Positions 1 to 10,157 of a DNA stretch of 64,000 nt are shown here, in pieces. Every line of letters starts with the position of its first letter. The stretch's first letter is position 1. Origin of the DNA: Streptococcus suis YS161 (GTDB lineage Bacteria > Bacillota > Bacilli > Lactobacillales > Streptococcaceae); contig NZ_ASCA01000043.1 of assembly GCF_002760245.1 (NCBI RefSeq), positions 62,001-126,000 of the forward strand, given 5' to 3'. The notes under the pieces were generated by a model. The model was given only the letters and a program-made list of their open reading frames with translations, made no database searches and was not told the DNA's origin. Position numbers and translations under genes: made by a program.

Positions 1-2
1 AT

Positions 3-1538
3 GAACAAGGAGCGGTCCACGAGGCCGAAGGATACGCTAAATCATCAGGAAAGGTGGGCGTAGCCATTGTAACCTCTGGTCCAGGAGCAACAAATGCCAT
101 CACAGGTATTGCGGATGCTATGGGAGATAGCGTACCCTTGTTGGTCTTTACAGGTCAAGTAGCTACACGGGGAATCGGTAAGGATGCCTTTCAAGAGGCC
201 GATGTCTTGGGGATGACTATGCCGATTACTAAATATAATTATCAGATTCGAGATACCGCAGATATTCCTCGTGTGATTACAGAGGCGCTTCATATTGCAA
301 CAACTGGTCGTCCAGGTCCGGTTGTCATTGATGTTCCAAAAGATATTCAAGAGAGAGTAGTTGATTTTTATCACGATCCAACTGTTCAACTTCCAAGTTA
401 TCAACCGACAGTTGAACCAAATGGTTTGCAGGTTAAGAAAATTTTGAAACAGCTTAGCCAAGCTCAAAAACCAGTTATATTGGCTGGTGGTGGTGTCAAT
501 TATGCAGATGCCAATAAAGAATTAGTTGCCTTTGCAGAGCGCTACCGTATTCCAGTAGTTTCAACCCTCCTTGGATTAGGTGCAATGCCCATTGAGCATG
601 AATTATCCTTGGCTATGGGTGGTATGCACGGTTCATACGCTGCTAATATGGCTATGGATCAGGCTGATTACATTATCAATATTGGAGCGCGATTCGATGA
701 CCGCCTAACAGGAAATCCAATAACCTATGCGCAAAATGCGACGGTAGCACATATTGATATTGATCCCGCAGAAATTGGTAAAGTTGTCAAAACGGCTATT
801 CCAGTAGTTGGTGATGCTAAAGCAACCTTGAAAGCTCTGCTTGCTTTAGAAACAGTCGAAACAGGCTATGCTGATTGGACGGCACAAGTATTGGAAAACA
901 AACGTCGGGCGCCATTTTGGTATGATGAAGATGAAAAGGTTATTAAGCCACAGGCGGCAATTGAATTAATTGGTCAGTTGACGCAAGGGGATGCCATTGT
1001 CGTAACAGACGTTGGTCAGCATCAAATGTGGGCCGCTCAATTCTACCCCTACAAACATGCACGTCAACTTGTAACATCTGGTGGCATGGGAACCATGGGC
1101 TTTGGTATTCCTGCAGCTATCGGCGCCAAATTAGCCAATCCAGATAAAGAAGTAATCATCTTTGTTGGTGATGGCGGCTTCCAAATGACCAACCAAGAAT
1201 TGGCTATTTTGAATGGCTATGGTGTACCGATTAAGGTTGTGTTGATCAATAACCACTCTCTTGGAATGGTTCGTCAATGGCAGGAATCCTTCTATGAAAA
1301 GCGTCGTAGCCAATCTGTATTTGACGATGAACCGAATTTCCAATTGTTGGCGGAGGCCTATGGAATTAGTCATTATAGTTTTGACAATCCAGCGACTCTC
1401 AGTGAAGACATGAAAGTTATCTTGGAAGATAAACCAATGCTCATAGAGGTTCATATTTCTAATCGTGAACATGTTCAACCGATGGTGCCAGCAGGTAAGA
1501 GCAATGCAGAAATGTTGGGGGTGAAGTTCAATGCGTAG
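3..1538 (+). CDS. ilvB: Acetolactate synthase large subunit (5' end outside window)
   Basis: Catalytic subunit of acetohydroxyacid synthase. It condenses two pyruvates, or pyruvate plus 2-oxobutyrate, using thiamine diphosphate, in the first common step of valine, leucine and isoleucine synthesis. The reading frame is already open at base 3 (EQGAVHEAEGYAKSSGK), so the true start lies upstream; 511 codons are visible and about 50 N-terminal residues appear to be missing compared with the usual length of about 560. The N-terminal pyrimidine-binding part (TSGPGATN), a central FAD/nucleotide-fold domain, and the C-terminal ThDP motif GDGGFQMTNQEL are all present. It overlaps ilvN by 8 bases, which indicates translational coupling. 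Identification is secure. Confidence 0.97.
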   Translation, partial: EQGAVHEAEGYAKSSGKVGVAIVTSGPGATNAITGIADAMGDSVPLLVFTGQVATRGIGKDAFQEADVLGMTMPITKYNYQIRDTADIPRVITEALHIATTGRPGPVVIDVPKDIQERVVDFYHDPTVQLPSYQPTVEPNGLQVKKILKQLSQAQKPVILAGGGVNYADANKELVAFAERYRIPVVSTLLGLGAMPIEHELSLAMGGMHGSYAANMAMDQADYIINIGARFDDRLTGNPITYAQNATVAHIDIDPAEIGKVVKTAIPVVGDAKATLKALLALETVETGYADWTAQVLENKRRAPFWYDEDEKVIKPQAAIELIGQLTQGDAIVVTDVGQHQMWAAQFYPYKHARQLVTSGGMGTMGFGIPAAIGAKLANPDKEVIIFVGDGGFQMTNQELAILNGYGVPIKVVLINNHSLGMVRQWQESFYEKRRSQSVFDDEPNFQLLAEAYGISHYSFDNPATLSEDMKVILEDKPMLIEVHISNREHVQPMVPAGKSNAEMLGVKFNA

Positions 1539-2007
1539 AATGTTAACAGCTAAATTGCGAAATTCATCTGGTGTTTTGAATCGTTTTACAGGTGTCCTAT
1601 CTCGTCGCCAAATCAATATTGAGTCCATCTCCGTCGGCCCAACAGAAGTAGATGGCATCTCACGTGTGACGGTGATTGTAGACGTGACCAGTCACGATGA
1701 GGTCGAACAAATCATCAAACAGCTGAACCGCTTGATTGATGTGGTCCGTGTCCGTGATTTGACGGACATTCCCCACTTAGAGCGTGAGGTGATTCTTGTT
1801 AAAATTTCAGCTCCGCCAACAAAACGAGCAGAAATTTTAGCGATTATCCAACCCTTTAGAGCAAATGTTGTCGATGTGGCACCGCACTCCATTACCATTC
1901 AAATGACAGGTGATGGAGATAAGATTGACGCCCTCCTGCGGGTGATTCAGCCTTATGGCATTAAGAATATCGCAAGAACGGGTGCGACTGGCTTTAGTAG
2001 AGACTAA
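1531..2007 (+). CDS. ilvN: Acetolactate synthase small (regulatory) subunit
   Basis: 158-residue regulatory subunit of acetohydroxyacid synthase; in this family it binds valine and activates and feedback-controls the IlvB subunit. The N-terminal ACT domain is clear (LNRFTGVLSRRQINIESISV, residues about 15-34). A C-terminal ALS_ss_C domain follows from about residue 80. The start codon lies inside the end of ilvB (8-base overlap), the usual ilvBN arrangement. Length is typical. ilvC follows after a 138-base gap that contains no obvious terminator, so the three genes are probably co-transcribed. Confidence 0.96.
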   Translation: MRRMLTAKLRNSSGVLNRFTGVLSRRQINIESISVGPTEVDGISRVTVIVDVTSHDEVEQIIKQLNRLIDVVRVRDLTDIPHLEREVILVKISAPPTKRAEILAIIQPFRANVVDVAPHSITIQMTGDGDKIDALLRVIQPYGIKNIARTGATGFSRD

Positions 2008-2106
2008 TCCTTTTCGATAATAAAACCTATCCTGCGTTGATTTGGCTTAATGAACTTTAGTTCTATCTTCGTCTGCATCGCCTAGTCTAGCCTTCATTTT
2101 CTTTGA

Positions 2107-3168
<1,062 letters not shown>

Positions 3169-3463
3169 ACACTAACATGGTAGATAGGGGGGATGGTCAG
3201 CTTTACTTTGAGTGATGGCAATACATTTAAGGTTTGAGTTGGCGGATGAGGGGATGTCATTCCCTTTTTCCCTTATCTCCGAAAATGAATAAAAGAGCTG
3301 GTTTTTCCAGCTCTTTTGCCCATTTTGTTCATAAATAGATCTTTACAAAATTAAACATTCGTTTTCTGTTGAATAACATGCTAGTAGCTTGAATATAAGT
3401 ATAAATACTAGGATTTTCTAGGGAATAATGATACAATAAATATAGAAAGAAATTAATGGAACT
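3169..3463 (+). other. ilvC-ilvA intergenic region
   Basis: 295 bases without a gene. It holds the terminator at 3291-3317 and an upstream weak hairpin (GGGGATG/CATTCCC, near 3252). An extended -10 element for ilvA lies at 3429-3437 (TG, one base, TACAAT). The AT-rich stretch 3340-3430 shows no clear -35. I see no T-box or riboswitch. Confidence 0.6.
3291..3317 (+). terminator. Intrinsic terminator after ilvC
   Basis: Perfect 11-bp stem AAAAGAGCTGG / CCAGCTCTTTT with a 5-T loop. It ends the ilvBNC unit and separates it from ilvA. Confidence 0.85.
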
Positions 3464-4714
3464 ATGATTACAGCAAAAAATGTAGAACAAGCATACTCCG
3501 TTCTTAAGCGCGTGGTAGTGCGTACCCCCTTGGATTATAGTCGATACTTGTCGGAAAAATATGGTGCAACTATTTATTTAAAAAGAGAAAATGAACAGCG
3601 TGTTCGCTCTTTTAAAATTCGAGGAGCCTATTATGCTATTTCACAATTGACAGATGATGAGAAGTCACGCGGAGTGGTCTGTGCTTCGGCTGGGAACCAT
3701 GCTCAAGGTGTGGCCTACACCTGTCAGGAAATGCAAATTCCTGCTACGATTTTTATGCCCATTACAACTCCGCAACAAAAAATAGGGCAGGTTAAATTTT
3801 TCGGAGGGGACTACGTAGAGATTCGGCTCGTAGGTGATACCTTTGATGAGTCAGCCAAGGCGGCACAAGATTATACTCAGGAAAGTGGGAAAACCTTTAT
3901 AGACCCATTCGATGATGAAAATGTGCAGGCTGGTCAAGGAACAGTAGCCTATGAAATCTTGGAAGAAGCGGAAGAGCAAACCATTAGTTTTGACCAAATT
4001 TTAGTTCCCATAGGAGGAGGTGGTCTGGTTGCAGGCGTTTCGACCTATCTGAAAGAACATGCACCTGAAATTAAGATTGTTGGTGTTGAAGCAAGTGGGG
4101 CACGGTCAATGAAAGCGGCTTTTGATAAAGGTCGTCCGGTTAAATTAGACCAAATTGATAAATTTGCTGACGGTATTGCGGTACAGAAAGTCGGTAAGTC
4201 GACCTACGAAGTGGCTCGGAAATACGTAGATCGCCTGATTGGTGTGGATGAAGGATGGATTTCCGGGACTATTTTAGACCTCTATTCTAAGCTGGGTATT
4301 GTTGCTGAGCCAGCTGGAGCAGCAACAATTGCAGCTCTTGAGGTAGTCAAGGACCAAATCAAGGGGCAAACCATTTGTTGTATCATTTCTGGTGGTAATA
4401 ACGACATCAACAGGATGCCGGAAATGGAGGAACGTGCGCTTATCTACGAGGGAATTAAACACTACTTTGTTGTTAATTTTCCACAACGTCCAGGGGCTCT
4501 TCGTGAATTTGTAAATGAAATTCTAGGGCCAAATGATGATATTACTCGTTTTGAATATATCAAACGTGCCAATAAGGGAACAGGACCGGTTCTAATCGGT
4601 ATTGCCCTAGGAGATAAAACAGATTATACGCAGTTTATTTCTCGCTTGGAAGAGTTTGATCCCCAGTATATCAATCTTCATGAAAATGATTCGCTTTACA
4701 AAATGCTTGTTTAG
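3464..4714 (+). CDS. ilvA: Threonine dehydratase (biosynthetic type)
   Basis: PLP-dependent threonine ammonia-lyase of 416 residues. It makes 2-oxobutyrate for isoleucine synthesis and so supplies the second substrate of IlvBN. The PLP lysine lies in SFKIRGAYYA (residues about 49-58). The SAGNHAQG loop and the glycine-rich phosphate-binding loop GGGGLVAG are present. A single C-terminal ACT-like regulatory domain (about residues 325-410, FPQRPGALREFV) fits the shorter firmicute IlvA. The gene sits downstream of ilvBNC with its own extended -10 and is followed after 9 bases by the SPFH gene. Confidence 0.95.
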   Translation: MITAKNVEQAYSVLKRVVVRTPLDYSRYLSEKYGATIYLKRENEQRVRSFKIRGAYYAISQLTDDEKSRGVVCASAGNHAQGVAYTCQEMQIPATIFMPITTPQQKIGQVKFFGGDYVEIRLVGDTFDESAKAAQDYTQESGKTFIDPFDDENVQAGQGTVAYEILEEAEEQTISFDQILVPIGGGGLVAGVSTYLKEHAPEIKIVGVEASGARSMKAAFDKGRPVKLDQIDKFADGIAVQKVGKSTYEVARKYVDRLIGVDEGWISGTILDLYSKLGIVAEPAGAATIAALEVVKDQIKGQTICCIISGGNNDINRMPEMEERALIYEGIKHYFVVNFPQRPGALREFVNEILGPNDDITRFEYIKRANKGTGPVLIGIALGDKTDYTQFISRLEEFDPQYINLHENDSLYKMLV

Positions 4715-4723
4715 GAGGTCGTT

Positions 4724-5629
4724 ATGGTACTAGGTCCATTTATTTTTATCGGCAGTTTCTTGTTCTTTCTATTTATTGCTTTGATTTTGGTTGTTTCAGG
4801 GCTTTATGTTGTCAAGCAACAAACGGTTGCTATCGTAGAGCGGTTTGGGAAGTACCAAAAAACATCTACCTCAGGTATTAACTTTAAAATCCCCTTTGGA
4901 GTTGATGTCATTGCAGCCCGTATTCAATTGCGGATGTTGCAGAGTGAAATCGTGGTAGAAACCAAAACTCAGGACAATGTCTTTGTGACTATGAATGTTG
5001 CCACTCAATATCGTGTTAATGAACATAATGTGACGGATGCCTATTATAAACTTATGCATCCAGAGGCTCAGATCAAGTCATATATTGAGGATGCCCTTCG
5101 GTCATCTGTTCCTAAATTGACCTTGGACGAGCTTTTTGAGAAAAAAGATGAAATTGCTCTAGAAGTTCAAAAACAAGTGGCCGAAGAAATGTCAACCTAC
5201 GGTTATGTTATCGTCAAGACCTTGATTACCAAGGTGGAGCCGGATGCCGAGGTCAAGCAATCAATGAATGAAATTAACGCAGCTCAGCGGAAACGGGTTG
5301 CGGCCCAAGAATTGGCGGAAGCAGACAAGATAAAAATTGTCACAGCAGCAGAAGCAGAGGCTGAAAAGGACCGTCTACATGGTGTGGGGATTGCCCAACA
5401 ACGGAAGGCAATTGTAGATGGCTTGGCAGATTCGATTAGAGAATTGAAAGATTCAAATGTCAGTCTGTCTGAGGAGCAAATTATGTCTATCCTGTTGACC
5501 AACCAATACTTGGATACATTAAACAATTTTGCACAAGGAGGTAATCAAACCATTTTCCTTCCTGCAAATCCGGAAGGAGTAGAAGATATCAGAACACAAC
5601 TATTGTCATCTCTCAAAGTAAAATCATAG
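4724..5629 (+). CDS. SPFH/Band 7 (stomatin-like) membrane protein
   Basis: 301-residue stomatin/prohibitin-family protein. An N-terminal transmembrane segment (residues about 4-30) is followed by the SPFH domain (VKQQTVAIVERFGKYQKT, about 28-190) and a helical, coiled-coil-prone tail rich in Ala and Glu. Such proteins oligomerise at the membrane and are linked to membrane microdomains and quality control; the exact role here is unknown. A strong GGAGG precedes the ATG. It lies 9 bases after ilvA and is probably in the same transcript. Confidence 0.9.
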   Translation: MVLGPFIFIGSFLFFLFIALILVVSGLYVVKQQTVAIVERFGKYQKTSTSGINFKIPFGVDVIAARIQLRMLQSEIVVETKTQDNVFVTMNVATQYRVNEHNVTDAYYKLMHPEAQIKSYIEDALRSSVPKLTLDELFEKKDEIALEVQKQVAEEMSTYGYVIVKTLITKVEPDAEVKQSMNEINAAQRKRVAAQELAEADKIKIVTAAEAEAEKDRLHGVGIAQQRKAIVDGLADSIRELKDSNVSLSEEQIMSILLTNQYLDTLNNFAQGGNQTIFLPANPEGVEDIRTQLLSSLKVKS

Positions 5630-5648
5630 TAAAAACCGAACATTTTGC

Positions 5649-5678
5649 TTGACAAAATAGGTTTATCTGTATTATACT
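5649..5678 (+). promoter_or_regulatory. Strong sigma-A promoter of the 69-residue HTH gene
   Basis: TTGACA at 5649-5654, an 18-base spacer and TATACT at 5673-5678. This is among the closest matches to the housekeeping consensus in the window, and it drives a single small gene. Confidence 0.75.
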
Positions 5679-5711
5679 TAATTGCACGAATAAAAAGGAA
5701 AGGGGTTTCTC

Positions 5712-5921
5712 ATGACTAGTTACGAAAAAGTTGCCGCAGTTGTTGGCTGGGTTCGTGAAAAGAAAATCACTGGTTACCGTATCAGCAAGGAAACGAATGC
5801 TCGTGAAATGTCAGTTATCGCTCTTGCACAAGGACGCGCTAAAATTGACAACATTTCATTTGCTACTGCCTTGGGTTTGATTGACTTTTACGATAAAAAC
5901 CACAAGAAATTTGAAAACTAA
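5712..5921 (+). CDS. Small Cro/CI-like helix-turn-helix protein
   Basis: 69 residues. The segment ITGYRISKETNAREMSVIAL followed by AQGRAKIDNISFATALGLIDFY has the pattern of a compact XRE-type DNA-binding domain: turn after the second helix, conserved 'G+' then 'N..S...A..L..Y'. The family is inferred from pattern only. The gene is alone between a strong promoter (5649-5678) and a terminator (5955-5980), with an AAAGGGG ribosome-binding site. It is probably well expressed. Its targets are unknown; autoregulation is possible. Confidence 0.65.
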   Translation: MTSYEKVAAVVGWVREKKITGYRISKETNAREMSVIALAQGRAKIDNISFATALGLIDFYDKNHKKFEN

Positions 5922-5954
5922 TCTAAATAATAGTTTTATTTAGAACCTTTATTG

Positions 5955-5980
5955 AGAAGACCATTTGGTCTTCTTTTTTT
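5955..5980 (+). terminator. Terminator after the HTH gene
   Basis: Stem AGAAGACC / GGTCTTCT with loop ATTT, followed by a T run. It ends the plus-strand small gene and faces the convergent minus-strand transporter. Confidence 0.85.
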
Positions 5981-5983
5981 GGT

Positions 5984-6018
5984 ACAAAAAAACTTACCAG
6001 CCTAGAAAACTGGTAAGT
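5984..6018 (-). terminator. Terminator of the amino acid ABC importer
   Basis: Read on the minus strand: ACTTACCAG, 9-base loop, CTGGTAAGT, then a run of T (the A run at 5986-5992 on the plus strand). It lies 25 bases after the ATPase stop codon. Confidence 0.85.
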
Positions 6019-6043
6019 GTGGGATTTAGCATAGAATGAAAGA

Positions 6044-6787
6044 TTATCCAAGGAAACGTTGGAGAAATTCGCGAGTCCGTTCTTCCTGGGGATTTTCAAA
6101 TATTTGTTGAGGAGTGCCTTCTTCGGCAATGACACCCTTATCCATAAAGATGACACGGTCTGAAACATCGCGGGCAAATTCCATTTCGTGAGTTACGATA
6201 AGCATCGTCAATCCTGATTTTGCCAAATCTTGCATGGTTTTGAGAACTTCCCCAACCATCTCTGGATCGAGAGCAGAAGTCGGCTCATCAAAGAGGATAA
6301 CTTCTGGGTCAACAGACAGGGCGCGTGCAATGGCCACACGTTGTTTCTGTCCACCAGAGAGTTGACTTGGTTTGGCTTGCCAGTACTGTTCGGTCATGCC
6401 AACCTTGTTGAGGTTTTCCTTGGCGATTTTTTCTGCCTCAGCTCGATCTCGTTTCAGTACCGTAGTTTGTGCTACAATGGCATTTTCCAATACATTTAGA
6501 TTGTTGAAAAGGTTGAAGGATTGGAATACCATACCTAGTTTTTCACGGTAAGTCGTCAAATCATATCCTTTAGCCAAAACATCTTGTCCGTGGTATAGAA
6601 TCTGTCCTTCTGTTGGTGTTTCCAAAAGGTTGATAGATCGGAGGAAGGTTGATTTTCCCGAACCAGATGAACCGATGATTGAGATAACCTCGCCCTTTTC
6701 AACGCTAATAGAGATGTCTTTGAGGACTTGATTTTGTCCGTATGATTTCTTTAGATTTTTGATTTCAAGAATTACATTTTTAGTCAT
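6044..6787 (-). CDS. Polar amino acid ABC transporter ATP-binding protein
   Basis: ATPase of a polar amino acid importer (GlnQ/HisP type), 247 residues from the start [20 protein letters not shown]. Walker A is GSSGSGKST, the signature is [15 protein letters not shown], and Walker B is [13 protein letters not shown], followed by the switch histidine (VTHEM). An in-frame upstream ATG at 6853 would add 22 residues lying inside the permease gene, so I reject it. The start codon overlaps the end of the substrate-binding/permease gene by 8 bases, which indicates coupling. Glutamine or another polar amino acid is likely; the exact substrate is not visible. Confidence 0.93.
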   Translation of the reverse strand: MTKNVILEIKNLKKSYGQNQVLKDISISVEKGEVISIIGSSGSGKSTFLRSINLLETPTEGQILYHGQDVLAKGYDLTTYREKLGMVFQSFNLFNNLNVLENAIVAQTTVLKRDRAEAEKIAKENLNKVGMTEQYWQAKPSQLSGGQKQRVAIARALSVDPEVILFDEPTSALDPEMVGEVLKTMQDLAKSGLTMLIVTHEMEFARDVSDRVIFMDKGVIAEEGTPQQIFENPQEERTREFLQRFLG

Positions 6788-8345
6788 GTGGCACCTCGAC
6801 TTGCATTTGATTTGCACCTGTTGTGTATGTATCTGTATCAAAATGCTTTTCAACTGCGCGTAAGATACGTGTCACAGTAAAGGTTAGAATGAAGTAGATA
6901 ATAGCAATAACCGTAAAGGTTTGGAAATATTGATAGGTTTGGGTTGCGACAGTATTTCCTGAGAAATAGAGTTCAACAACTGAGATAACGTTCAATACAG
7001 AAGTATCTTTGATATTGATGACAAATTCATTACCAGTCGCTGGTAAGATGTTACGAATAACCTGTGGAAGGACAATCTTACGCATGGTCTGATTATGGGT
7101 AAAACCGAGAGCAGTCGCAGCTTCAAATTGGCCCTTATCGACGGCAAAGATACCACCGCGGACAATCTCACTCATGTAGGCACCTGTGTTGATGGATACA
7201 ATGAAGATGGCGGCAAGTGTGCGGTCAAGATTGAGTCCGAATGCTTGGGCGGTACCATAGTAAATAACCATAGATTGTACAATCATCGGCGTACCACGGA
7301 AAATTTCGATGTAGATATTGATAATCCAACCGAGCACTTTTTGACCAATAGCAAGTGCCTTGTTTGCTGCTTTTGGAGCTGTACGGAAGACACCGATGAG
7401 GAGACCAATAGCAGTACCGATAATTGTACCGAGGATGGAAATGAGTAATGTCATCCCAGTTCCGCGCAGAAGTTGTTGCCAGTTGTTAACAACAATATTC
7501 CAAACTTGGGCGAAGAAACTAGGTGTTTCACCCTCGCTGGCTTCTTCAACAGGCTGGTTTTCAATCATATCATCCATAAGTGCGATTTGCTCTTCTTCTG
7601 AAATAGTTGCTAAGACTTCGTTGACCTGAGCGATACGCTCGTCATCTTTGCGCATACCGACAGCAATGGTCACGTCTTCGGCATTGGTTTCAAAACTGTC
7701 TGCCAATTCAACCATTTTGAAAGCTTTATTTGCAGCTTCTGCTGTACGACCTTCTGGACGTTCAGAAACATAAGCGTCTATAATGCCAGATTCTAAAGCT
7801 TGACGGATTTGGGAGAAATCTCCCATGGCAGTTTGTTTGTTAGCCCCTTCAATTTGGTCAATCAAATCATAGAGGTAAACCCCTTGCTGGGCAGTGATTT
7901 TTGCGCCAGCAAAATCTTCCAAGCTGGTTGCATTTGCGTACTGACTATCAGAACGAACAACCAGGGCAGGAATTGAAGTGTAGTAGCTATCTGAGAAGGC
8001 GATTTCTTTCTTGCGCTCTTCTGTAGGGCTCATACCGGCGATAATCATATCGATTTTACCAGATGTAAGAGCAGGGACCAAGCCTTCCCACTTGGTTTTA
8101 ACAACCAAGAGTTCTTTGTCCATGGAAGCAGCGATTTTTTTTGCAACCTGAACATCATATCCGTTGGCAAATTGATTGGTTCCCTCAATAGGAACGGCAC
8201 CGTTGCTATCATCTTCTTGGGTCCAGTTAAATGGTGCATAGGCAGCTTCCATACCGACCCGCAGGTATTCGTCTGCCCGAACCCCTGTTGTTACAGAAAA
8301 AACAGCGATTAGGGTCAGCAGAAATATACTGAGTTTACGTTTCAT
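6780..8345 (-). CDS. Amino acid ABC transporter, fused substrate-binding protein and permease
   Basis: 521 residues combining a binding protein and a membrane domain. A signal peptide (residues about 1-24, [20 protein letters not shown]) has no lipobox, as expected when the binding domain is tethered by the permease. A type 3 solute-binding domain spans about 25-270. A BPD_transp_1 permease with several helices and an EAA-like loop ([22 protein letters not shown]) spans about 285-505. Streptococcal GlnP-type importers have this layout. It pairs with the downstream ATPase to form a complete importer. Polar amino acid uptake is well supported; the specific ligand is not. Confidence 0.92.
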   Translation of the reverse strand: MKRKLSIFLLTLIAVFSVTTGVRADEYLRVGMEAAYAPFNWTQEDDSNGAVPIEGTNQFANGYDVQVAKKIAASMDKELLVVKTKWEGLVPALTSGKIDMIIAGMSPTEERKKEIAFSDSYYTSIPALVVRSDSQYANATSLEDFAGAKITAQQGVYLYDLIDQIEGANKQTAMGDFSQIRQALESGIIDAYVSERPEGRTAEAANKAFKMVELADSFETNAEDVTIAVGMRKDDERIAQVNEVLATISEEEQIALMDDMIENQPVEEASEGETPSFFAQVWNIVVNNWQQLLRGTGMTLLISILGTIIGTAIGLLIGVFRTAPKAANKALAIGQKVLGWIINIYIEIFRGTPMIVQSMVIYYGTAQAFGLNLDRTLAAIFIVSINTGAYMSEIVRGGIFAVDKGQFEAATALGFTHNQTMRKIVLPQVIRNILPATGNEFVINIKDTSVLNVISVVELYFSGNTVATQTYQYFQTFTVIAIIYFILTFTVTRILRAVEKHFDTDTYTTGANQMQVEVPHD

Positions 8346-8433
8346 AATGTCTCCTTTAAAATGCTATTACACCATTCTATTAAAAATTCTGACAAATTTC
8401 AATATCCTTGAACTATCATTGTGTTATTTTTTA

Positions 8434-8442
8434 TGGTATAAT
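8434..8442 (+). promoter_or_regulatory. Extended -10 promoter of uppP
   Basis: TG, one base, TATAAT at 8434-8442, about 28 bases before the ATG. No -35 at proper distance, which is acceptable for an extended -10 promoter. Confidence 0.65.
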
Positions 8443-8470
8443 AATTAGGATTGAAAAAAAGGAGTTTATT

Positions 8471-9307
8471 ATGATTTTGGAATTGTTGAAAGCCATTTTT
8501 TTAGGAATCATTGAAGGGGTGACGGAATGGTTGCCAGTTTCTTCAACAGGGCATTTAATTTTGGTTCAAGAGTTCGTGAAATTAAACCAAAGTAAGAACT
8601 TCCTAGAAATGTTTAATATTGTCATTCAGCTAGGAGCAATTCTAGCAGTTATGACCATTTACTTTAAAAAATTGAATCCATTTCAGCCTGGAAAAACCAA
8701 GCGTGATATTCAATTGACTTGGCAATTATGGGCCAAGGTTGTCATTGCCTGTATTCCGTCCATCCTAATTGCAGTTCCGTTGGATAATTGGTTTGAAGCG
8801 CACTTCAATTTTATGGTACCGATTGCGATTGCTTTGATTGTCTACGGTATTGCTTTCATTTGGATTGAGAACCGTAACAGTGGTGTAGAGCCACAGGTGA
8901 CGGACTTAGCGAAAATGTCTTATAAAACTGCCTTGTTGATTGGGTGTTTCCAGGTCTTAAGCATCGTTCCGGGGACTAGTCGATCAGGTGCGACCATTCT
9001 GGGAGCGATTATTTTGGGGACCAGCCGATCTGTGGCGGCAGATTTTACCTTCTTCCTTGGGATTCCAACCATGTTTGGTTATAGTGGCTTGAAGGCTGTT
9101 AAATATTTCTTAGATGGCAATAGCCTGAATATGGAGCAGGTATGGATCTTGCTAGTCGCTAGTGTGACGGCTTACTTGGTATCCTTAGTTGTTATTCGTT
9201 TCTTGACAGACTTTGTTAAAAAACATGATTTCAAGGTTTTTGGTTACTACCGCATCATTTTAGGAGCGATTTTATTGGTTTATGCCTTTATCACATTTTT
9301 ATTTTAA
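8471..9307 (+). CDS. uppP: Undecaprenyl-diphosphatase
   Basis: 278-residue integral membrane phosphatase of the BacA/UppP family. It recycles undecaprenyl pyrophosphate to the monophosphate carrier for wall synthesis, and overexpression in related bacteria gives bacitracin resistance. Both family motifs are present: [14 protein letters not shown] near the N-terminus and PGTSRSGAT in the middle. Several hydrophobic helices cover the rest. Start at 8471 is preceded by AAGGAG; an upstream in-frame ATG at 8408 would begin before the promoter and is rejected. Own promoter and terminator, so probably monocistronic. Confidence 0.96.
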   Translation: MILELLKAIFLGIIEGVTEWLPVSSTGHLILVQEFVKLNQSKNFLEMFNIVIQLGAILAVMTIYFKKLNPFQPGKTKRDIQLTWQLWAKVVIACIPSILIAVPLDNWFEAHFNFMVPIAIALIVYGIAFIWIENRNSGVEPQVTDLAKMSYKTALLIGCFQVLSIVPGTSRSGATILGAIILGTSRSVAADFTFFLGIPTMFGYSGLKAVKYFLDGNSLNMEQVWILLVASVTAYLVSLVVIRFLTDFVKKHDFKVFGYYRIILGAILLVYAFITFLF

Positions 9308-9308
9308 G

Positions 9309-9330
9309 AGCAGGGAGACCTGCTTTTCTT
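9309..9330 (+). terminator. Terminator after uppP
   Basis: AGCAGG / CCTGCT stem with a GAGA tetraloop, then TTTTCTTTT. Confidence 0.8.
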
Positions 9331-9434
9331 TTGTCTTTCGAGCTTGGTTTTAGTATAATGGTGGAAGATATGTATGAGTATTGAAAATGATCAATCAATT
9401 TTAAGAAATTGATGAATCAATGAATGAGGTAGTT

Positions 9435-10157
9435 ATGAAAGTAAAGCAAATTAGTGATTCAACCTTGAAAATCACTATAAAATTAGATGATTTGGAAGAG
9501 AGAGGAATGGAACTTTCGGACTTTCTCATTCCGCAAGAAAAGACAGAGGAGTTCTTCTATACTGTTTTGGATGAATTGGATTTACCAATGACTTTCCGAG
9601 AAAGCGGTATGTTGAGTTTTCGTGTGACTCCGAAGCCAGATCGGGTGGACATCTTTGTTACCAAATCTGATTTGGATCAGAGCTTGAATTTTGATGAATT
9701 TACAGATTTGTCGGAACTTGGTGATGTCGCAAGTATGACTCCAGATGAGTTTTTCAAGAGTTTGGAGCAAACCGTTCGTGAGAAAAGCGCACCGGATGCA
9801 ACAGCCGTTCGTCATTTGGAAGAGGTAGAGCAAGAGGAAGAAGCAGATGAAGAGGAGCAGGAGCGCTATATTTACTATATTTTGGAATTTCCAACGATAG
9901 AGGATCTGTTTACTTTTGTTGGTACGGTTGATTATCCAGTAGAAGAATCGGAATTATATAAAATGGATGGTCACTACTACTTGACCGTTCTTATCAATGT
10001 AGAAAATCGTTCCAAGCAGTATCCAGGCTACATTCTTTCAAGAATGTTGGAATTTACCAATGATACTAAGTTGACCAGACCTGCTTTACAAGAACACGGA
10101 ACTTTGATGCTTCCACTTGCGGCAATCGAGGAGCTTAGGAAGGTTCCGACAGTATGA
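9435..10157 (+). CDS. mecA: Adaptor protein MecA
   Basis: 240-residue adaptor that delivers substrates to ClpC/ClpP; in streptococci it limits competence by targeting ComX. The N-terminal domain (MKVKQISDSTLKITIKLDDL) and the C-terminal ClpC-binding domain (about residues 140-235) flank an acidic linker (EEVEQEEEADEEEQE). I chose the ATG at 9435, where GAGG lies a few bases upstream, over the ATG at 9420. It overlaps the next gene by 4 bases. The link to the competence-type site in dpnA (62587-62594) is notable. Confidence 0.93.
   Translation: MKVKQISDSTLKITIKLDDLEERGMELSDFLIPQEKTEEFFYTVLDELDLPMTFRESGMLSFRVTPKPDRVDIFVTKSDLDQSLNFDEFTDLSELGDVASMTPDEFFKSLEQTVREKSAPDATAVRHLEEVEQEEEADEEEQERYIYYILEFPTIEDLFTFVGTVDYPVEESELYKMDGHYYLTVLINVENRSKQYPGYILSRMLEFTNDTKLTRPALQEHGTLMLPLAAIEELRKVPTV

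Noticed and set aside
5685-5692. Competence box CACGAATA before the small HTH gene
   Set aside because: One mismatch to TACGAATA, but it lies downstream of a near-consensus sigma-A promoter and only 20 bases from the start codon; probably chance.
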